Part shown: positions 38,409 through 47,653 of the stretch, one piece after another
Layout: every line of letters begins with the position of its first letter
Position numbering within the stretch: position 1 is the first letter of the stretch
DNA from: Microvirga rosea
Lineage (GTDB): Bacteria; Pseudomonadota; Alphaproteobacteria; Rhizobiales; Beijerinckiaceae
Assembly: GCF_020595095.1 (NCBI RefSeq)
Contig: NZ_JAJDOP010000005.1
Location: 124,001 to 188,000, forward strand
Direction: 5' to 3'
Length of the DNA: 64,000 bases
Translations under genes and position numbers: made by a program
The notes under the pieces: generated by a model
Told to the model about the DNA's origin: nothing
Databases searched by the model: none
The model's input: only the letters and a program-made list of their open reading frames with translations

Positions 38409-39361
38409 GAGCGTCCTGTGTGTTGTGCTGGTTGATGCTCCCTGCCATGGCCCAAGCCGAAACGGTTTACGTGACCAATGAGCAGGACAACACGGTTTCC
38501 GTCATCGATGGAAAGACCCTGTCGCTCGCGGCAACCATTCCGGTCGGACGTCGGCCGAGGGGCCTGGTTCTCAGCCGTGACCTAAAGAAGCTCTACGTCG
38601 CTGTCGGAGACGACAACCGCATTGATATCGTGGACTTGGAAACCCGGAAGGTCGCGGGGGAAATTTCCTCGGGAAGCGATCCCGAATTTTTCGCTCTCCA
38701 TCCCGATGGGCAACGGCTTTTCATCGCCAACGAGGACGATAACCAAGTGTCGGTTGTCGATCTCCCGCAAAACAAGATCATCCAGGAGATAGACGTCGGA
38801 GTCGAACCGGAGGGCGTCGGGATCAGCCCAGATGGGAGAACGGCTGTCGCGACGTCCGAAACGACGAGCATGATCCACCTCATTGACACGCAGAGCCTTG
38901 AGCTGATCGACAACATCCTTGTCGACACTCGACCCCGTGTGGTGCAATTCTCGTCCGACAACAAACAGATATGGGTGTCATCGGAGCTGCGCGGCACCGT
39001 ATCGGTCTTCGACGCTGCCAGTCGAGAGCTTCTGGCCAAACTCCATTTCGAAATTCCGGGAGTTCCTCGCGAACTTGTTCAGGCCGTCGGGATTCAACTG
39101 TCGAGGGATGGATCGAAAGCCTACGTGGCTTTGGGTCCGGCCAACCGTGTCGCCGAAATCGATGCCAAATCGTTCCAGGTTCTGCGCATATATCTCGTGG
39201 GCCAGCGGGTCTGGCATATCGCGCTGTCACCGGACGAGAAACGACTTTACACGGCCAATGGAAATTCGAGCGATGTTTCCCTCATTGACCTGGAGCAGCA
39301 GCAAACCGTGAAAAGCATCGGAGTCGGTCGATCCCCCTGGGGCGTTGTGGTGGCGCCGTGA
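38396..39361 (+). CDS. YVTN-type beta-propeller, PQQ-catabolism-associated
   Basis: Exported beta-propeller of 321 residues. Signal peptide LRASCVLCWLMLPAMAQA, then repeats of about 42 residues each carrying VYVTNEQDNTVSVID, LYVAVGDDNRIDIVD, LFIANEDDNQVSVVD, and later LYTANGNSSDVSLID. The regular DDN/D-loops could bind metal ions. Its place between a binding protein and an ABC-2-type transporter is the conserved order in PQQ alcohol dehydrogenase clusters. Role is unproven: ligand delivery or sensing in the periplasm. Strong GGGGGA Shine-Dalgarno; stop overlaps the GTG of the next gene. Confidence 0.87.
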   Translation: MHILRASCVLCWLMLPAMAQAETVYVTNEQDNTVSVIDGKTLSLAATIPVGRRPRGLVLSRDLKKLYVAVGDDNRIDIVDLETRKVAGEISSGSDPEFFALHPDGQRLFIANEDDNQVSVVDLPQNKIIQEIDVGVEPEGVGISPDGRTAVATSETTSMIHLIDTQSLELIDNILVDTRPRVVQFSSDNKQIWVSSELRGTVSVFDAASRELLAKLHFEIPGVPRELVQAVGIQLSRDGSKAYVALGPANRVAEIDAKSFQVLRIYLVGQRVWHIALSPDEKRLYTANGNSSDVSLIDLEQQQTVKSIGVGRSPWGVVVAP

Positions 39362-40080
39362 AGGCTCTTGCGGTCACACGACTGAGCCATGTTTTCGGAC
39401 GGCGACAGGCGCTGCAGGAAGTCAGTCTGTGCGTTGAGGCGGGATCGTTCACGGTTCTCCTCGGTCCCAACGGAGCCGGAAAGACGACCTTGATTTCTCT
39501 GATCACCGGACTTTACGCTCCGCAGTTCGGGGAGATCCGGATCTTTCGCCATGACGCGCGCCGCGAGCCCCTGGCGGCGCTGGCAGAACTCGGTGTCGTC
39601 TTTCAGGCGCAGACGTTGGACCTCGATCTCAGCGTGATGGAAAACCTTCGCTATCACGCCGCCCTGAGAGGTCTCTCGCGCAAGGACGCCGACACGCGCA
39701 TCAGGATCGAGCTCGATCATCTCCAACTGACGGACCGCTCATCGGACAAGGTCCGCACCTTGTCCGGAGGAATGCGCAGAAGGGTCGAAATCGCCCGGGC
39801 TCTCATTCATGAGCCACGTCTTCTGATCGTGGATGAGGCCACGGCCGGTCTGGATGTCGCGGCACGACGCCTTCTGCTGGCTTATGTCCGGGAGCTATGC
39901 CGGAGCCGTCAGCTTGGCGTTTTATGGGCCACTCACCTTCTTGATGAGATCGAACCGGACGATCCCTTGGTCCTTTTGCATGCCGGCAAGATCCGCTGGC
40001 AAGGACAAGCTGCCGCAATGACGCGCGAAGAGGAAGATCTGTCGAAGGCGTTTCTGAGACTGACGGAGCACTCTTCGTGA
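39358..40080 (+). CDS. ABC-2-type ATP-binding protein, PQQ-catabolism-associated
   Basis: Cytosolic ATPase of 240 residues from a GTG start overlapping the propeller's TGA. Walker A GPNGAGKTT at 36-44, signature LSGGMRRR, Walker B LLIVDEATAGLD, switch His in WATHLLDEI. The dual C-terminal shape is of the CcmA/NodI/DrrA group that partners ABC-2 permeases. Works with the next gene. Corresponds in position to pedB/lutE-type genes. Confidence 0.9.
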   Translation: MKALAVTRLSHVFGRRQALQEVSLCVEAGSFTVLLGPNGAGKTTLISLITGLYAPQFGEIRIFRHDARREPLAALAELGVVFQAQTLDLDLSVMENLRYHAALRGLSRKDADTRIRIELDHLQLTDRSSDKVRTLSGGMRRRVEIARALIHEPRLLIVDEATAGLDVAARRLLLAYVRELCRSRQLGVLWATHLLDEIEPDDPLVLLHAGKIRWQGQAAAMTREEEDLSKAFLRLTEHSS

Positions 40081-40880
40081 GACTCTTGCACGCGTTCCGC
40101 GCGCTCGGCGGCATCACGCGGCGCGAGTGCTTTAAAATCCTCAATCAGCGGGGACGTCTGGCGTCGGCCATCGTGCGGCCCCTTGTTTGGCTCGGCCTCT
40201 TTGCGGCCGGGTTCCGCTCCATCCTTGGATTGTCGATCATCCCCCCCTATGAAACCTATATTCTCTACGAGGTCTATATTGTGCCCGGCCTCGCCGCCAT
40301 GATGCTCCTCTTCCATGGCCTTCAGAGCTCGCTCTCCATGGTCTACGACCGGGAAATGGGCTCGATGCGCGTTCTCCTGACGGCGCCTCTTCCACGGTGG
40401 TGGCTTCTGACCGCCCGCCTCATCGCCAACACCCTCGCGGTCATTCCGCTTGTTTACCTTTTCCTTTTGCTTGCCCGGTTCTGGAACATTCGGCCTCCTA
40501 CGCTCGGTTACGCTTCGGCGCTTCCGGCTTTGGTTCTGGCAGGTCTGATGCTGGGGGCGTTCGGCTTGTTCATATCGTCCCTCATCCGTCAGCTTGAGAA
40601 CTTTGCCGGTGTGATGAACTTCGTCATCTTCCCGATGTTTTTCGCATCGACGGCGCTTTATCCCTTGTGGCGCCTGGACGACGTGAATCCTCTGCTGGGA
40701 TGGCTTGCGCGCCTGAATCCGTTCACTCATGCCGTAGAGTTAATCCGCTTCTCGCTCTACCTCCAATTTGCCCCCGTCTCGGCCCTGGTATGCGCCGCGC
40801 TGCTGCTTTTCTTTCTGGGGCTGGCGGCTTGGAGCTATGATCCCGGTCGAGGCTTTTGGGCTCAAAGGACAGTCGCATAA
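40077..40880 (+). CDS. ABC-2-type permease, PQQ-alcohol-dehydrogenase-associated
   Basis: Integral membrane protein of 267 residues from GTG 40077, six hydrophobic helices. ITRRECFKILNQRGRLAS at the N-terminus and the RPLVWLGLFAAGF and NFVIFPMFFASTALYPLWRL segments mark the ABC-2 exporter-type family (NodJ/DrrB), the same family as PedC. ABC-2 systems usually export, yet the PedABC/Lut systems have been tied to lanthanide acquisition, so direction of transport is open. A 79-base gap follows before xoxF, the largest in the operon, and could hold an internal promoter; I see no clear one. Confidence 0.88.
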   Translation: MRLLHAFRALGGITRRECFKILNQRGRLASAIVRPLVWLGLFAAGFRSILGLSIIPPYETYILYEVYIVPGLAAMMLLFHGLQSSLSMVYDREMGSMRVLLTAPLPRWWLLTARLIANTLAVIPLVYLFLLLARFWNIRPPTLGYASALPALVLAGLMLGAFGLFISSLIRQLENFAGVMNFVIFPMFFASTALYPLWRLDDVNPLLGWLARLNPFTHAVELIRFSLYLQFAPVSALVCAALLLFFLGLAAWSYDPGRGFWAQRTVA

Positions 40881-40959
40881 AATGTGACCTTGGAACTTCT
40901 GAGAAGCGAAGCCGTTGAGTCACGCCGACCCAAGACTCCGATCGTTCAGGGGTGCGTTG

Positions 40960-42762
40960 ATGTGCCGTTTCGTTGGTCTGATTTTTGGCGTAACTTTTGC
41001 TTTGTCAGGCCTCATAACTTCGGCAACCGCCCAAACAGCCCAGCCCGCTCCTCCGGTAGCTGCGGCCCCGTCCGAGGATGGCCAATGGGTGATGCCCACC
41101 AAGAATTTCGCAGGAACGCGCTATAGCGAATTGTCCGAGATCAACACGGACAACGTCAAGAACCTGCAGGTCGCCTTCACGTTCTCCACCGGAGTCAACA
41201 AAGGGCAGGAATCGTCGCCGATCGTTGTCGGCTCCACCATGTATATCCTGTCTCCCTACCCCAACATTCTCTATGCGCTCGATCTCTCCCGGCCGGGCGC
41301 GCCGCTGAAGTGGCAGTACAATCCGAAACCCGATTCAGCGGCTCAAGGCGTCGCCTGCTGCGATGTGGTCAACCGGGGTCCGACTTTCGCCAACGGCCGG
41401 ATCTACTTCACCACCCTCGATGCGAACGTGGTCGCGGTCAATGCCGACACGGGCGAGGAAGTCTGGAAGACGAAAATCGGTGACATCAACAAGGGCGAGA
41501 CCATGACCATGGCGCCCTTGGTGGCCAAGGACAAGGTCGTCGTCGGAATCTCGGGCGGCGAGTACGGCGTGCGTGGCTGGATCGAGGCGCTGGATGCGGC
41601 CTCCGGCAAGAGCGTCTGGAAAGCCTACAGCACCGGTCCCGATCAGGATGTGAAGATCGGCAGTGCATTCAAGGCATTCTACGATTCGGAGAAAGGCAAG
41701 GATCTCGGTGTGACGACCTGGCCGCCGGACGCCTGGCAGCAGGGCGGCGGCACGGTATGGGGTTTCATCACGTACGATCCCGACCTCAACCTCATCTTTT
41801 ACGGCCCCGGCAATCCAGGCCCATGGAATCCGAACCAGCGGCCCGGCGACAACAAATGGACCAATGGGGTCTTCGCGCGCAATCTCGATACCGGAGAAGC
41901 TCACTGGTTTTATCAGTGGAACCCGCACGATCTTTTCGATTGGGACGGGATCAACGAGAACGTTCTCCTCGATCTCGATTGGAAGGGGCAGAGACGCAAG
42001 GTTCTCGTCCACCCGGACCGCAACGGACTTCTCTATGTCGTCGACCGCACCACGGGCGAGGTGCTGTCCGCCAGTTTCTACCATGCGGTCAATGCGCACC
42101 AAGGCGTCGATCTGGCAACTGGCCGGATCAAAATCAATCAGGACAAATACCCGCTCCAGAACAAGGTCATTCGAGACATCTGCCCTACGGCGCCCGGAGC
42201 CAAGGATTGGAGCCCCTCCGCGTTCTCGAACAAAACCGGATATCTCTATATTCCCCATAACAACCTATGCATGGATTGGGAGAGCGTCGAGCCCAACTAC
42301 GTCGCCGGAACCCCTTATATCGGCGCAGAAGTCAGGATGATCCCCGGCCCGGGCGGGCATATGGGTGAATTCTCCGCCTGGGATATCGTGGCAGGCAAGG
42401 AGGTGTGGACCATCAAGGAGCGTTTCCCGGCGTGGGGCGGCGCAATGGCGACTGCCGGAGATGTCGTCTTTTACGGGACGATGGAAGGATGGTTCAAGGC
42501 TGTTCACGCCCGGACCGGTGAAGTGCTTTGGCAGTTCAAAACCGACTCCGGGATCATCGGGCAGCCGACGACCTATCGGGGTCCCGACGGCAAGCAGTAC
42601 GTGGCGATCATTTCCGGCGTCGGCGGATGGGCGGGCGCCATCGTCTCCAACGATCTCGATCCGCGCGATGGAACGGCGGCCAAAGGCTTCGTCAACGCCA
42701 TGCGGGACTTGAAAAATGTCACCACGAAGGGAGGAACGCTCTATGTGTTCAAGCTTCCCTAG
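40960..42762 (+). CDS. xoxF: PQQ-dependent methanol dehydrogenase, lanthanide (XoxF) type
   Basis: Periplasmic quinoprotein oxidising methanol and other small alcohols. 600 residues from ATG 40960 (AGGGG Shine-Dalgarno); a TTG at 40915 only adds residues before the signal peptide (VGLIFGVTFALSGLITSATAQ). Eight-bladed propeller with repeated tryptophan-docking motifs, the vicinal disulfide CC at 133-134 over PQQ, and the active-site DWDG, with the catalytic Asp at 327 and an Asp at 329. The second Asp is the residue that marks lanthanide-binding XoxF; calcium-type MxaF has Ala there. No mxaI small subunit in the window. Followed by xoxJ (20-base overlap) and a cytochrome c gene. Confidence 0.93.
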   Translation: MCRFVGLIFGVTFALSGLITSATAQTAQPAPPVAAAPSEDGQWVMPTKNFAGTRYSELSEINTDNVKNLQVAFTFSTGVNKGQESSPIVVGSTMYILSPYPNILYALDLSRPGAPLKWQYNPKPDSAAQGVACCDVVNRGPTFANGRIYFTTLDANVVAVNADTGEEVWKTKIGDINKGETMTMAPLVAKDKVVVGISGGEYGVRGWIEALDAASGKSVWKAYSTGPDQDVKIGSAFKAFYDSEKGKDLGVTTWPPDAWQQGGGTVWGFITYDPDLNLIFYGPGNPGPWNPNQRPGDNKWTNGVFARNLDTGEAHWFYQWNPHDLFDWDGINENVLLDLDWKGQRRKVLVHPDRNGLLYVVDRTTGEVLSASFYHAVNAHQGVDLATGRIKINQDKYPLQNKVIRDICPTAPGAKDWSPSAFSNKTGYLYIPHNNLCMDWESVEPNYVAGTPYIGAEVRMIPGPGGHMGEFSAWDIVAGKEVWTIKERFPAWGGAMATAGDVVFYGTMEGWFKAVHARTGEVLWQFKTDSGIIGQPTTYRGPDGKQYVAIISGVGGWAGAIVSNDLDPRDGTAAKGFVNAMRDLKNVTTKGGTLYVFKLP

Positions 42763-43564
42763 AATTCTCGTGGCGGCGGCCTTGCTTGTCGGCGGCCAGG
42801 TTCAGGCGCGGGAGCTGCGCGTGTGTGCCGATCCCAACAACCTCCCCTTTTCCAATGCCGCGAAAGAAGGTTTCGAAAACCGGATTGTGGATCTTATCGC
42901 CCGCTCCCTCGAGGCGGACGTGACGTATGTCTGGCGTGCGCAACGCCGTGGGTTCCTGCGCGAAACCCTGAAGGCCGAGCAATGTGACCTCGTGCCAGGA
43001 TTGCCGAGCAATCTGGAAGGTGTGCGCACGACGGCCCCCTATTACCGGTCAAGCTACGTTTTCGTCGTTCGGTCAGGGGAACCCTTGCCGAAATCCTATA
43101 ACGACCCGCTACTGCGTGAGCGCCGTATCGGCGTCCAGCTCGTCGGCGACGATGGATGGAACACGCCGCCTGCCCATGCCCTCGCGCGACGGGGCATTAC
43201 CGACAATGTTCGGGGTTACACTCTTTACGGAGATTATCGGGAACCGGATCCGCCCGCTCGCATCATCAGGGCGGTTGCGGACGGAGAGATCGATATCGCC
43301 GTCGCCTGGGGGCCTCTCGCAGGATATTTCGCATCGCGACAGAAAGTGGCCCTCGACCTTGCGAAGGTCAGCCCCGCTTTCGACGGTCCGCAACTTCCCA
43401 TGGTCTGGGACATCTCCCTCGCCGTGCGAAAGGACGATGATGCCTTGCGCCGTGAGCTCGACGACTTCCTGCAGCAGCATCGTGGCGAGATCGACATGAT
43501 TCTGGCGGATTACGGCGTTCCGCGCCTCGATGCCGTTGCTCATCATGCGGCAGGTTTCCCATGA
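42743..43564 (+). CDS. xoxJ: XoxJ/MxaJ-like periplasmic binding protein
   Basis: Quinoprotein-dehydrogenase-associated protein of the substrate-binding fold, 273 residues. Signal peptide (PRILVAAALLVGGQVQA), then LRVCADPNNLPFSN, the hallmark of this group. The ATG at 42743 lies inside the xoxF 3' end with GGGAGG 8 bases upstream. XoxJ is thought to help maturation or partner interaction of the dehydrogenase. Its TGA overlaps the next gene's ATG. Confidence 0.9.
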   Translation: MCSSFPRILVAAALLVGGQVQARELRVCADPNNLPFSNAAKEGFENRIVDLIARSLEADVTYVWRAQRRGFLRETLKAEQCDLVPGLPSNLEGVRTTAPYYRSSYVFVVRSGEPLPKSYNDPLLRERRIGVQLVGDDGWNTPPAHALARRGITDNVRGYTLYGDYREPDPPARIIRAVADGEIDIAVAWGPLAGYFASRQKVALDLAKVSPAFDGPQLPMVWDISLAVRKDDDALRRELDDFLQQHRGEIDMILADYGVPRLDAVAHHAAGFP

Positions 43565-44121
43565 AGCTGTTACCGTTCATCATCTGCCTTGGCTTTTCTC
43601 TCGCAGCATGTGAGCGGGAGAAGAGGGATTTCCGCACAGCGCCCGTTTCGGAAGAGAGCCAGGAAAAGACAGCGCTTGTATCCCTATCCCCCGGAAGTTC
43701 TCCGCCCGAACAGGAGGTTTCGGGAAAGGCCCGCTCCTTTGAAGGCAATGCTTATCACCTGAGTCAGGGAAAGCGCCTCTATGCATGGTTCAACTGCAAT
43801 GGTTGCCATGCCAACGGCGGCGGCGATTCCGGACCTCCGTTGATGGACGATCGATGGATTTACGGCAGCTCCCTGGAGAACATCGTTCAGACGATCCGGG
43901 AAGGTCGCCCCAACGGCATGCCGTCGTTCCGCGGCAAGCTTCCCGATGATCAGATCTGGGAGCTTGCGGTCTATGTTCGCTCCATGAGCGGCCTCGAGCC
44001 GAAAGCGGCGGCGCCCAGCCGGAACGACGATATGCATCCGCTTCCATCCGAGAACCGGATGCCGCCAAGTTCGCCGGTGCCGGGTGGCAGCGCCTCGCCA
44101 TCGGCCACAGCCCCTCAATAG
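43561..44121 (+). CDS. Lipoprotein c-type cytochrome, predicted XoxF electron acceptor
   Basis: 186 residues. The N-terminus ends in a lipobox SLAAC (C17), so the protein is predicted to be lipid-anchored in the periplasm rather than soluble as classical XoxG. One haem site CNGCH (C79, C82, H83) and a probable axial Met at M120 (NGMPSF). A disordered Pro/Ser-rich tail of ~45 residues follows. Its position right after xoxF-xoxJ and eight bases before the oxidase subunit II gene suggests that it carries electrons between the two. The best name is XoxG-like. Confidence 0.88.
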   Translation: MKLLPFIICLGFSLAACEREKRDFRTAPVSEESQEKTALVSLSPGSSPPEQEVSGKARSFEGNAYHLSQGKRLYAWFNCNGCHANGGGDSGPPLMDDRWIYGSSLENIVQTIREGRPNGMPSFRGKLPDDQIWELAVYVRSMSGLEPKAAAPSRNDDMHPLPSENRMPPSSPVPGGSASPSATAPQ

Positions 44122-44129
44122 GAGGGCAC

Positions 44130-45131
44130 ATGCGTCTCCGCATCGTCAGTATCGCATCTCTGGTCCCCCTGGCAGGTTGCAAGGGATGGCAATCGGCTCT
44201 CGACACTCATGGGCCAGGCGCGACATCCCTTGAAAAGCTCTTCTGGATTTTCCTTTTCATCCTGACGGTCGTGTGGATCCTGACGATGCTGGGCTTGCTT
44301 GTGGCCCTGCGAGCAAGGCGCGACGCGGCCACAGACCCTCTGGCGGTCGATGCCACCAGGGAGCGGACGATGACCCGCACGGTCGCGACGCTTGTGGGCC
44401 TGACGGCGGTCACCGTGCTGGCCTTGACCGGCTTTAGCTACGCTTATCAGAAGCGTCTTTTCGATCGGACGGAGAACGTTCTCACGATCAAGGTGACGGG
44501 ACATCAATGGTGGTGGCAGGTCGATTATGAAGACGAGCAGCCGAACCGAACCTTCACCACAGCCAACGAGATTCACATCCCGGTCGGAGAGCCTGTCCGC
44601 CTCAAGCTTGAGGCGAGCGACGTCATCCACTCGTTCTGGGTTCCAAGCCTCATGGGCAAGATGGACAATATTCCCGGCCGTCAGAACGTCATTGAACTGC
44701 AGGCAGACCGTGAAGGCGTGTATCGCGGTCAATGCGCGGAATTCTGCGGCTGGCAACACGCCCATATGGCGATGCTGATTGTCGCCAAGCCCAAAGCCGA
44801 ATTCGAGAACTGGAAAAACCAGCAGATCGCATCAGCCTCGCCTCCGTCCGACGATGCGCAAAAGCGCGGCGAGCAGGTCTTTTTCACGAGCCCCTGCGTC
44901 ATGTGCCATTCGGTGCGCGGCACTTCGGCCGGTGGAAGAGTCGGGCCGGATCTGACCCATGTCGGAAGTCGCCTGACCCTCGCTGCCGGCACGCTTCAGA
45001 ACACGAGAGGCAATCTGGCCGCATGGATCGTTGATCCTCAGAGGATCAAGCCGGGGACCAATATGCCGCTCATGCAGATCAATCCTCAGGATCTCGACCT
45101 GCTCGTCAGCTATCTGGAGGGCCTGAAATGA
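44130..45131 (+). CDS. coxB: Cytochrome c oxidase subunit II with fused cytochrome c (caa3 type)
   Basis: 333 residues. Lipobox-like LAGC at 14-17 predicts a lipoprotein N-terminus. Two membrane helices (about 36-60, 84-103), a cupredoxin domain with the complete CuA set C202-C206-H210-M213 (CAEFCGWQHAHM), then a fused C-terminal haem c domain with CVMCH (C256, C259, H260) and axial M312. The fused haem receives electrons directly from donor cytochromes. ATG with AGGAGG, and an ATGA overlap with ctaD. Confidence 0.95.
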   Translation: MRLRIVSIASLVPLAGCKGWQSALDTHGPGATSLEKLFWIFLFILTVVWILTMLGLLVALRARRDAATDPLAVDATRERTMTRTVATLVGLTAVTVLALTGFSYAYQKRLFDRTENVLTIKVTGHQWWWQVDYEDEQPNRTFTTANEIHIPVGEPVRLKLEASDVIHSFWVPSLMGKMDNIPGRQNVIELQADREGVYRGQCAEFCGWQHAHMAMLIVAKPKAEFENWKNQQIASASPPSDDAQKRGEQVFFTSPCVMCHSVRGTSAGGRVGPDLTHVGSRLTLAAGTLQNTRGNLAAWIVDPQRIKPGTNMPLMQINPQDLDLLVSYLEGLK

Positions 45132-47050
45132 GCGAAGCCTATGCGGCGCCGGACCCCAAGGAGCTGCGCGATCATCAGATCGGCGGGCCCGAGCTGACGG
45201 CTCGGCTGGCAAAGACATGGGGTACGGAGAAAGGTCTGCTGGGAGCCCTTTCCACCGTCGATCATAAGATCATCGGCCGGCGATACATCATCACCGCATT
45301 CCTGTTTCTCTTTCTCGCCGGTCTGGCCGCGGTCGCCATGCGCCTGCAGCTGGCGCGTCCGGAGAGCAGGCTGATTGGACCTGACCTCTACAACCAGCTC
45401 TTCACCATGCACGGGACAACCATGATGTTCCTGTTCGCCGTGCCGGTGATGGAAGCGTTCGCCGTTTATCTCGTGCCTCTCATGGTCGGCACGCGCAACA
45501 TCGCATTTCCGCGCCTGAACGCCTTCAGCTACTATGTTTATGTCTTCGGCGGTCTCATGATCTGGGTCGCCTTCATGCTCAACATCGGCGCGGATGTCGG
45601 CTGGTTCGCCTATGTGCCGCTCTCCGGCCCGGAATTCTCCCCGGGCAAGCGGGCCGACATATGGGCGCAGATGATCACCTTCACGGAAGTTTCCGCTCTG
45701 GCCGTCGCGGTTGAAATCGTCGTGACCGTGCTCAAGCAGCGCGCGCCAGGAATGACCCTCGACAGGATACCGCTCTTCGTCTGGTCCGTCTTCATTACGT
45801 CCTTTCTCATCATCTTCGCCATGCCGGCGGTGATGATCGCCTCGACGTTCCTGATCCTCGACCGCCTGATCGGCACCCATATTTTCAACCCCGCCGAAGG
45901 GGGCGATGCGCTTCTTTGGCAGCACCTCTTCTGGTTTTTCGGGCATCCCGAGGTCTATATCATTTTCCTGCCCGCGACCGGGATGGTGTCGGCCATCATC
46001 ACGACGTTCTCGCGCCGCAGAACATTCGGCTACCTTGCCCTCGTGCTCTCTTTGATTGCCACGGGTTTCCTATCGTTCGGCCTGTGGGTGCACCACATGT
46101 TCACGACGGGACTTCCCCAGCTCGGCGCGAGTTTCTTCACGGCATCCAGCATGCTGATCGCCATTCCCAACGGCATCCAGATCTTCTGCTGGATCGCCAC
46201 ATTATGGGACGGACGGCCCATTTTCCGTACACCGCTTCTCTTCGTCCTTGGCTTCTTCTTTATTTTCGTGGCAGGCGGCCTCTCGGGACTTATCCTCGCC
46301 TCGGTTCCTCTCGATACTCAGGTTCACGATACCTACTTCGTGGTGGCGCACTTTCACTATGTGTTGATCGGCGGCGCCGTCTTTCCGCTGCTCGGCGCCG
46401 TTTACTACTGGTATCCGAAGATCGTCGGCCGCCTCTTGGACGAACGTATCGGGAAATGGCACTTCTGGCTTGCGTTCGTCGGCTTCAACGTGGGCTTCTT
46501 CCCCATGCATATCACCGGCCTGATGGGCATGCCCCGGCGGATCTACACCTATCTTCCCGAAATGGGCTGGGGCAATCTGAACCTTCTTTCGTCCGTCGGC
46601 ACCCTCGTCTTTTTCTTCAGCTTCGTCGTGTTTCTCTGGAATGTGGTCTCCAGCGCCAAATCGGGAGCCGTGGCCGGAGACAATCCGTGGGATGCAGGGA
46701 CCCTGGAATGGGCGACATCGTCGCCTCCACCGCCGCAGAACTTCGACCGCATTCCCGTTGTCACCAACCGTGAACCGTTATGGGCCGAGCGTGAAAAACT
46801 GCCCGTGGCGACAGGTCTAAGCGTCGAGAATCGTGAGCTGATCGTCTCGACCGTCACCGAAGCCCGCGCCGATATCCGCGAAACATCGCCCGAGCCTTCG
46901 ATCTGGCCCCTCCTAGCCGCCATTGCGACAGGGGTGACGTTCATTGCCTCGATCTTCACGCCATGGGCCGTGGTGTGGGGCAGCGCGATCGTCGGCGTCG
47001 CACTCATTGCATGGTTCTGGCCCAAGGGCGCGAAAGAGGACGAAGCATGA
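45128..47050 (+). CDS. ctaD: Cytochrome c oxidase subunit I, A1-type haem-copper oxidase
   Basis: Catalytic subunit reducing O2 to water and pumping protons. 640 residues, 12 core helices plus a C-terminal extension with about two more, as in caa3 oxidases. Ligands seen: H95 and H410 for the low-spin haem, H408 for the high-spin haem, H273, H322 and H323 for CuB. The Tyr cross-link partner Y277 and the A1-type proton-gate Glu E275 are in GHPEVY. Start overlaps coxB and stop overlaps coxC by ATGA. Confidence 0.96.
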   Translation: MSEAYAAPDPKELRDHQIGGPELTARLAKTWGTEKGLLGALSTVDHKIIGRRYIITAFLFLFLAGLAAVAMRLQLARPESRLIGPDLYNQLFTMHGTTMMFLFAVPVMEAFAVYLVPLMVGTRNIAFPRLNAFSYYVYVFGGLMIWVAFMLNIGADVGWFAYVPLSGPEFSPGKRADIWAQMITFTEVSALAVAVEIVVTVLKQRAPGMTLDRIPLFVWSVFITSFLIIFAMPAVMIASTFLILDRLIGTHIFNPAEGGDALLWQHLFWFFGHPEVYIIFLPATGMVSAIITTFSRRRTFGYLALVLSLIATGFLSFGLWVHHMFTTGLPQLGASFFTASSMLIAIPNGIQIFCWIATLWDGRPIFRTPLLFVLGFFFIFVAGGLSGLILASVPLDTQVHDTYFVVAHFHYVLIGGAVFPLLGAVYYWYPKIVGRLLDERIGKWHFWLAFVGFNVGFFPMHITGLMGMPRRIYTYLPEMGWGNLNLLSSVGTLVFFFSFVVFLWNVVSSAKSGAVAGDNPWDAGTLEWATSSPPPPQNFDRIPVVTNREPLWAEREKLPVATGLSVENRELIVSTVTEARADIRETSPEPSIWPLLAAIATGVTFIASIFTPWAVVWGSAIVGVALIAWFWPKGAKEDEA

Positions 47051-47646
47051 GGCACGACCCCGTTCTCGACGTTTCAAAGCTGCCCACCTATGGCTTCGGG
47101 CACCGCAGCCCGATGTGGTGGGGAACGCTGGGCTTCTGCACGCTGGAGGGGATGGGCTTCGCGATTGCGATCGGCGCGTATCTCTACCTTTCCTTTCTCA
47201 ATCCCCAATGGCCCTTGAGCGTACCGCCTCCCGACCTGATTTGGGCGAGTCTGCTGACGATCCTGCTCATCATCAGCATCATCCCGAACTATCTCACTCA
47301 GAAATTCGGCGAAGAGGAAAACCTCGCCAAGGTTCGTGTCTATCTCGTTGTCATGTCGGTTCTGGGCTTCGTGGCCATCGGAATTCGCTTTCTGGAGTTC
47401 GGACGCCTCCATGTGAAGTGGGACCAGAACGCCTATGGCTCCCTGCTGTGGGCCCTGCTGGGTCTACACACCACCCATATCATTACCGATGTCGTCGATA
47501 CCCTCGTGCTCACGGCCCTGATGTTCACCCGGCATGGCCACGGCAAGAGATTCAGCGATGTCGGAGACAATGCCTTCTACTGGAACTTCGTCGTTCTGTC
47601 GTGGCTTCCCATGTATGCCCTGCTCTACTGGGGCCCGAGGCTATGA
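47047..47646 (+). CDS. coxC: Cytochrome c oxidase subunit III
   Basis: 199 residues from ATG 47047 (ATGA with ctaD); the frame extends upstream to 46963 but that lies inside ctaD. Five hydrophobic helices and the conserved GSLLWALLGLHTTHIITDVVDT core, the short five-helix form of subunit III. Stabilises subunit I during turnover. Confidence 0.92.
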   Translation: MRHDPVLDVSKLPTYGFGHRSPMWWGTLGFCTLEGMGFAIAIGAYLYLSFLNPQWPLSVPPPDLIWASLLTILLIISIIPNYLTQKFGEEENLAKVRVYLVVMSVLGFVAIGIRFLEFGRLHVKWDQNAYGSLLWALLGLHTTHIITDVVDTLVLTALMFTRHGHGKRFSDVGDNAFYWNFVVLSWLPMYALLYWGPRL

Positions 47647-47653
47647 GGCGCCT

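Noticed and set aside
40960-42762. Calcium-type MxaF or ethanol dehydrogenase
   Set aside because: Asp at the lanthanide position, no mxaI, and xoxJ plus cytochrome context fit XoxF better.
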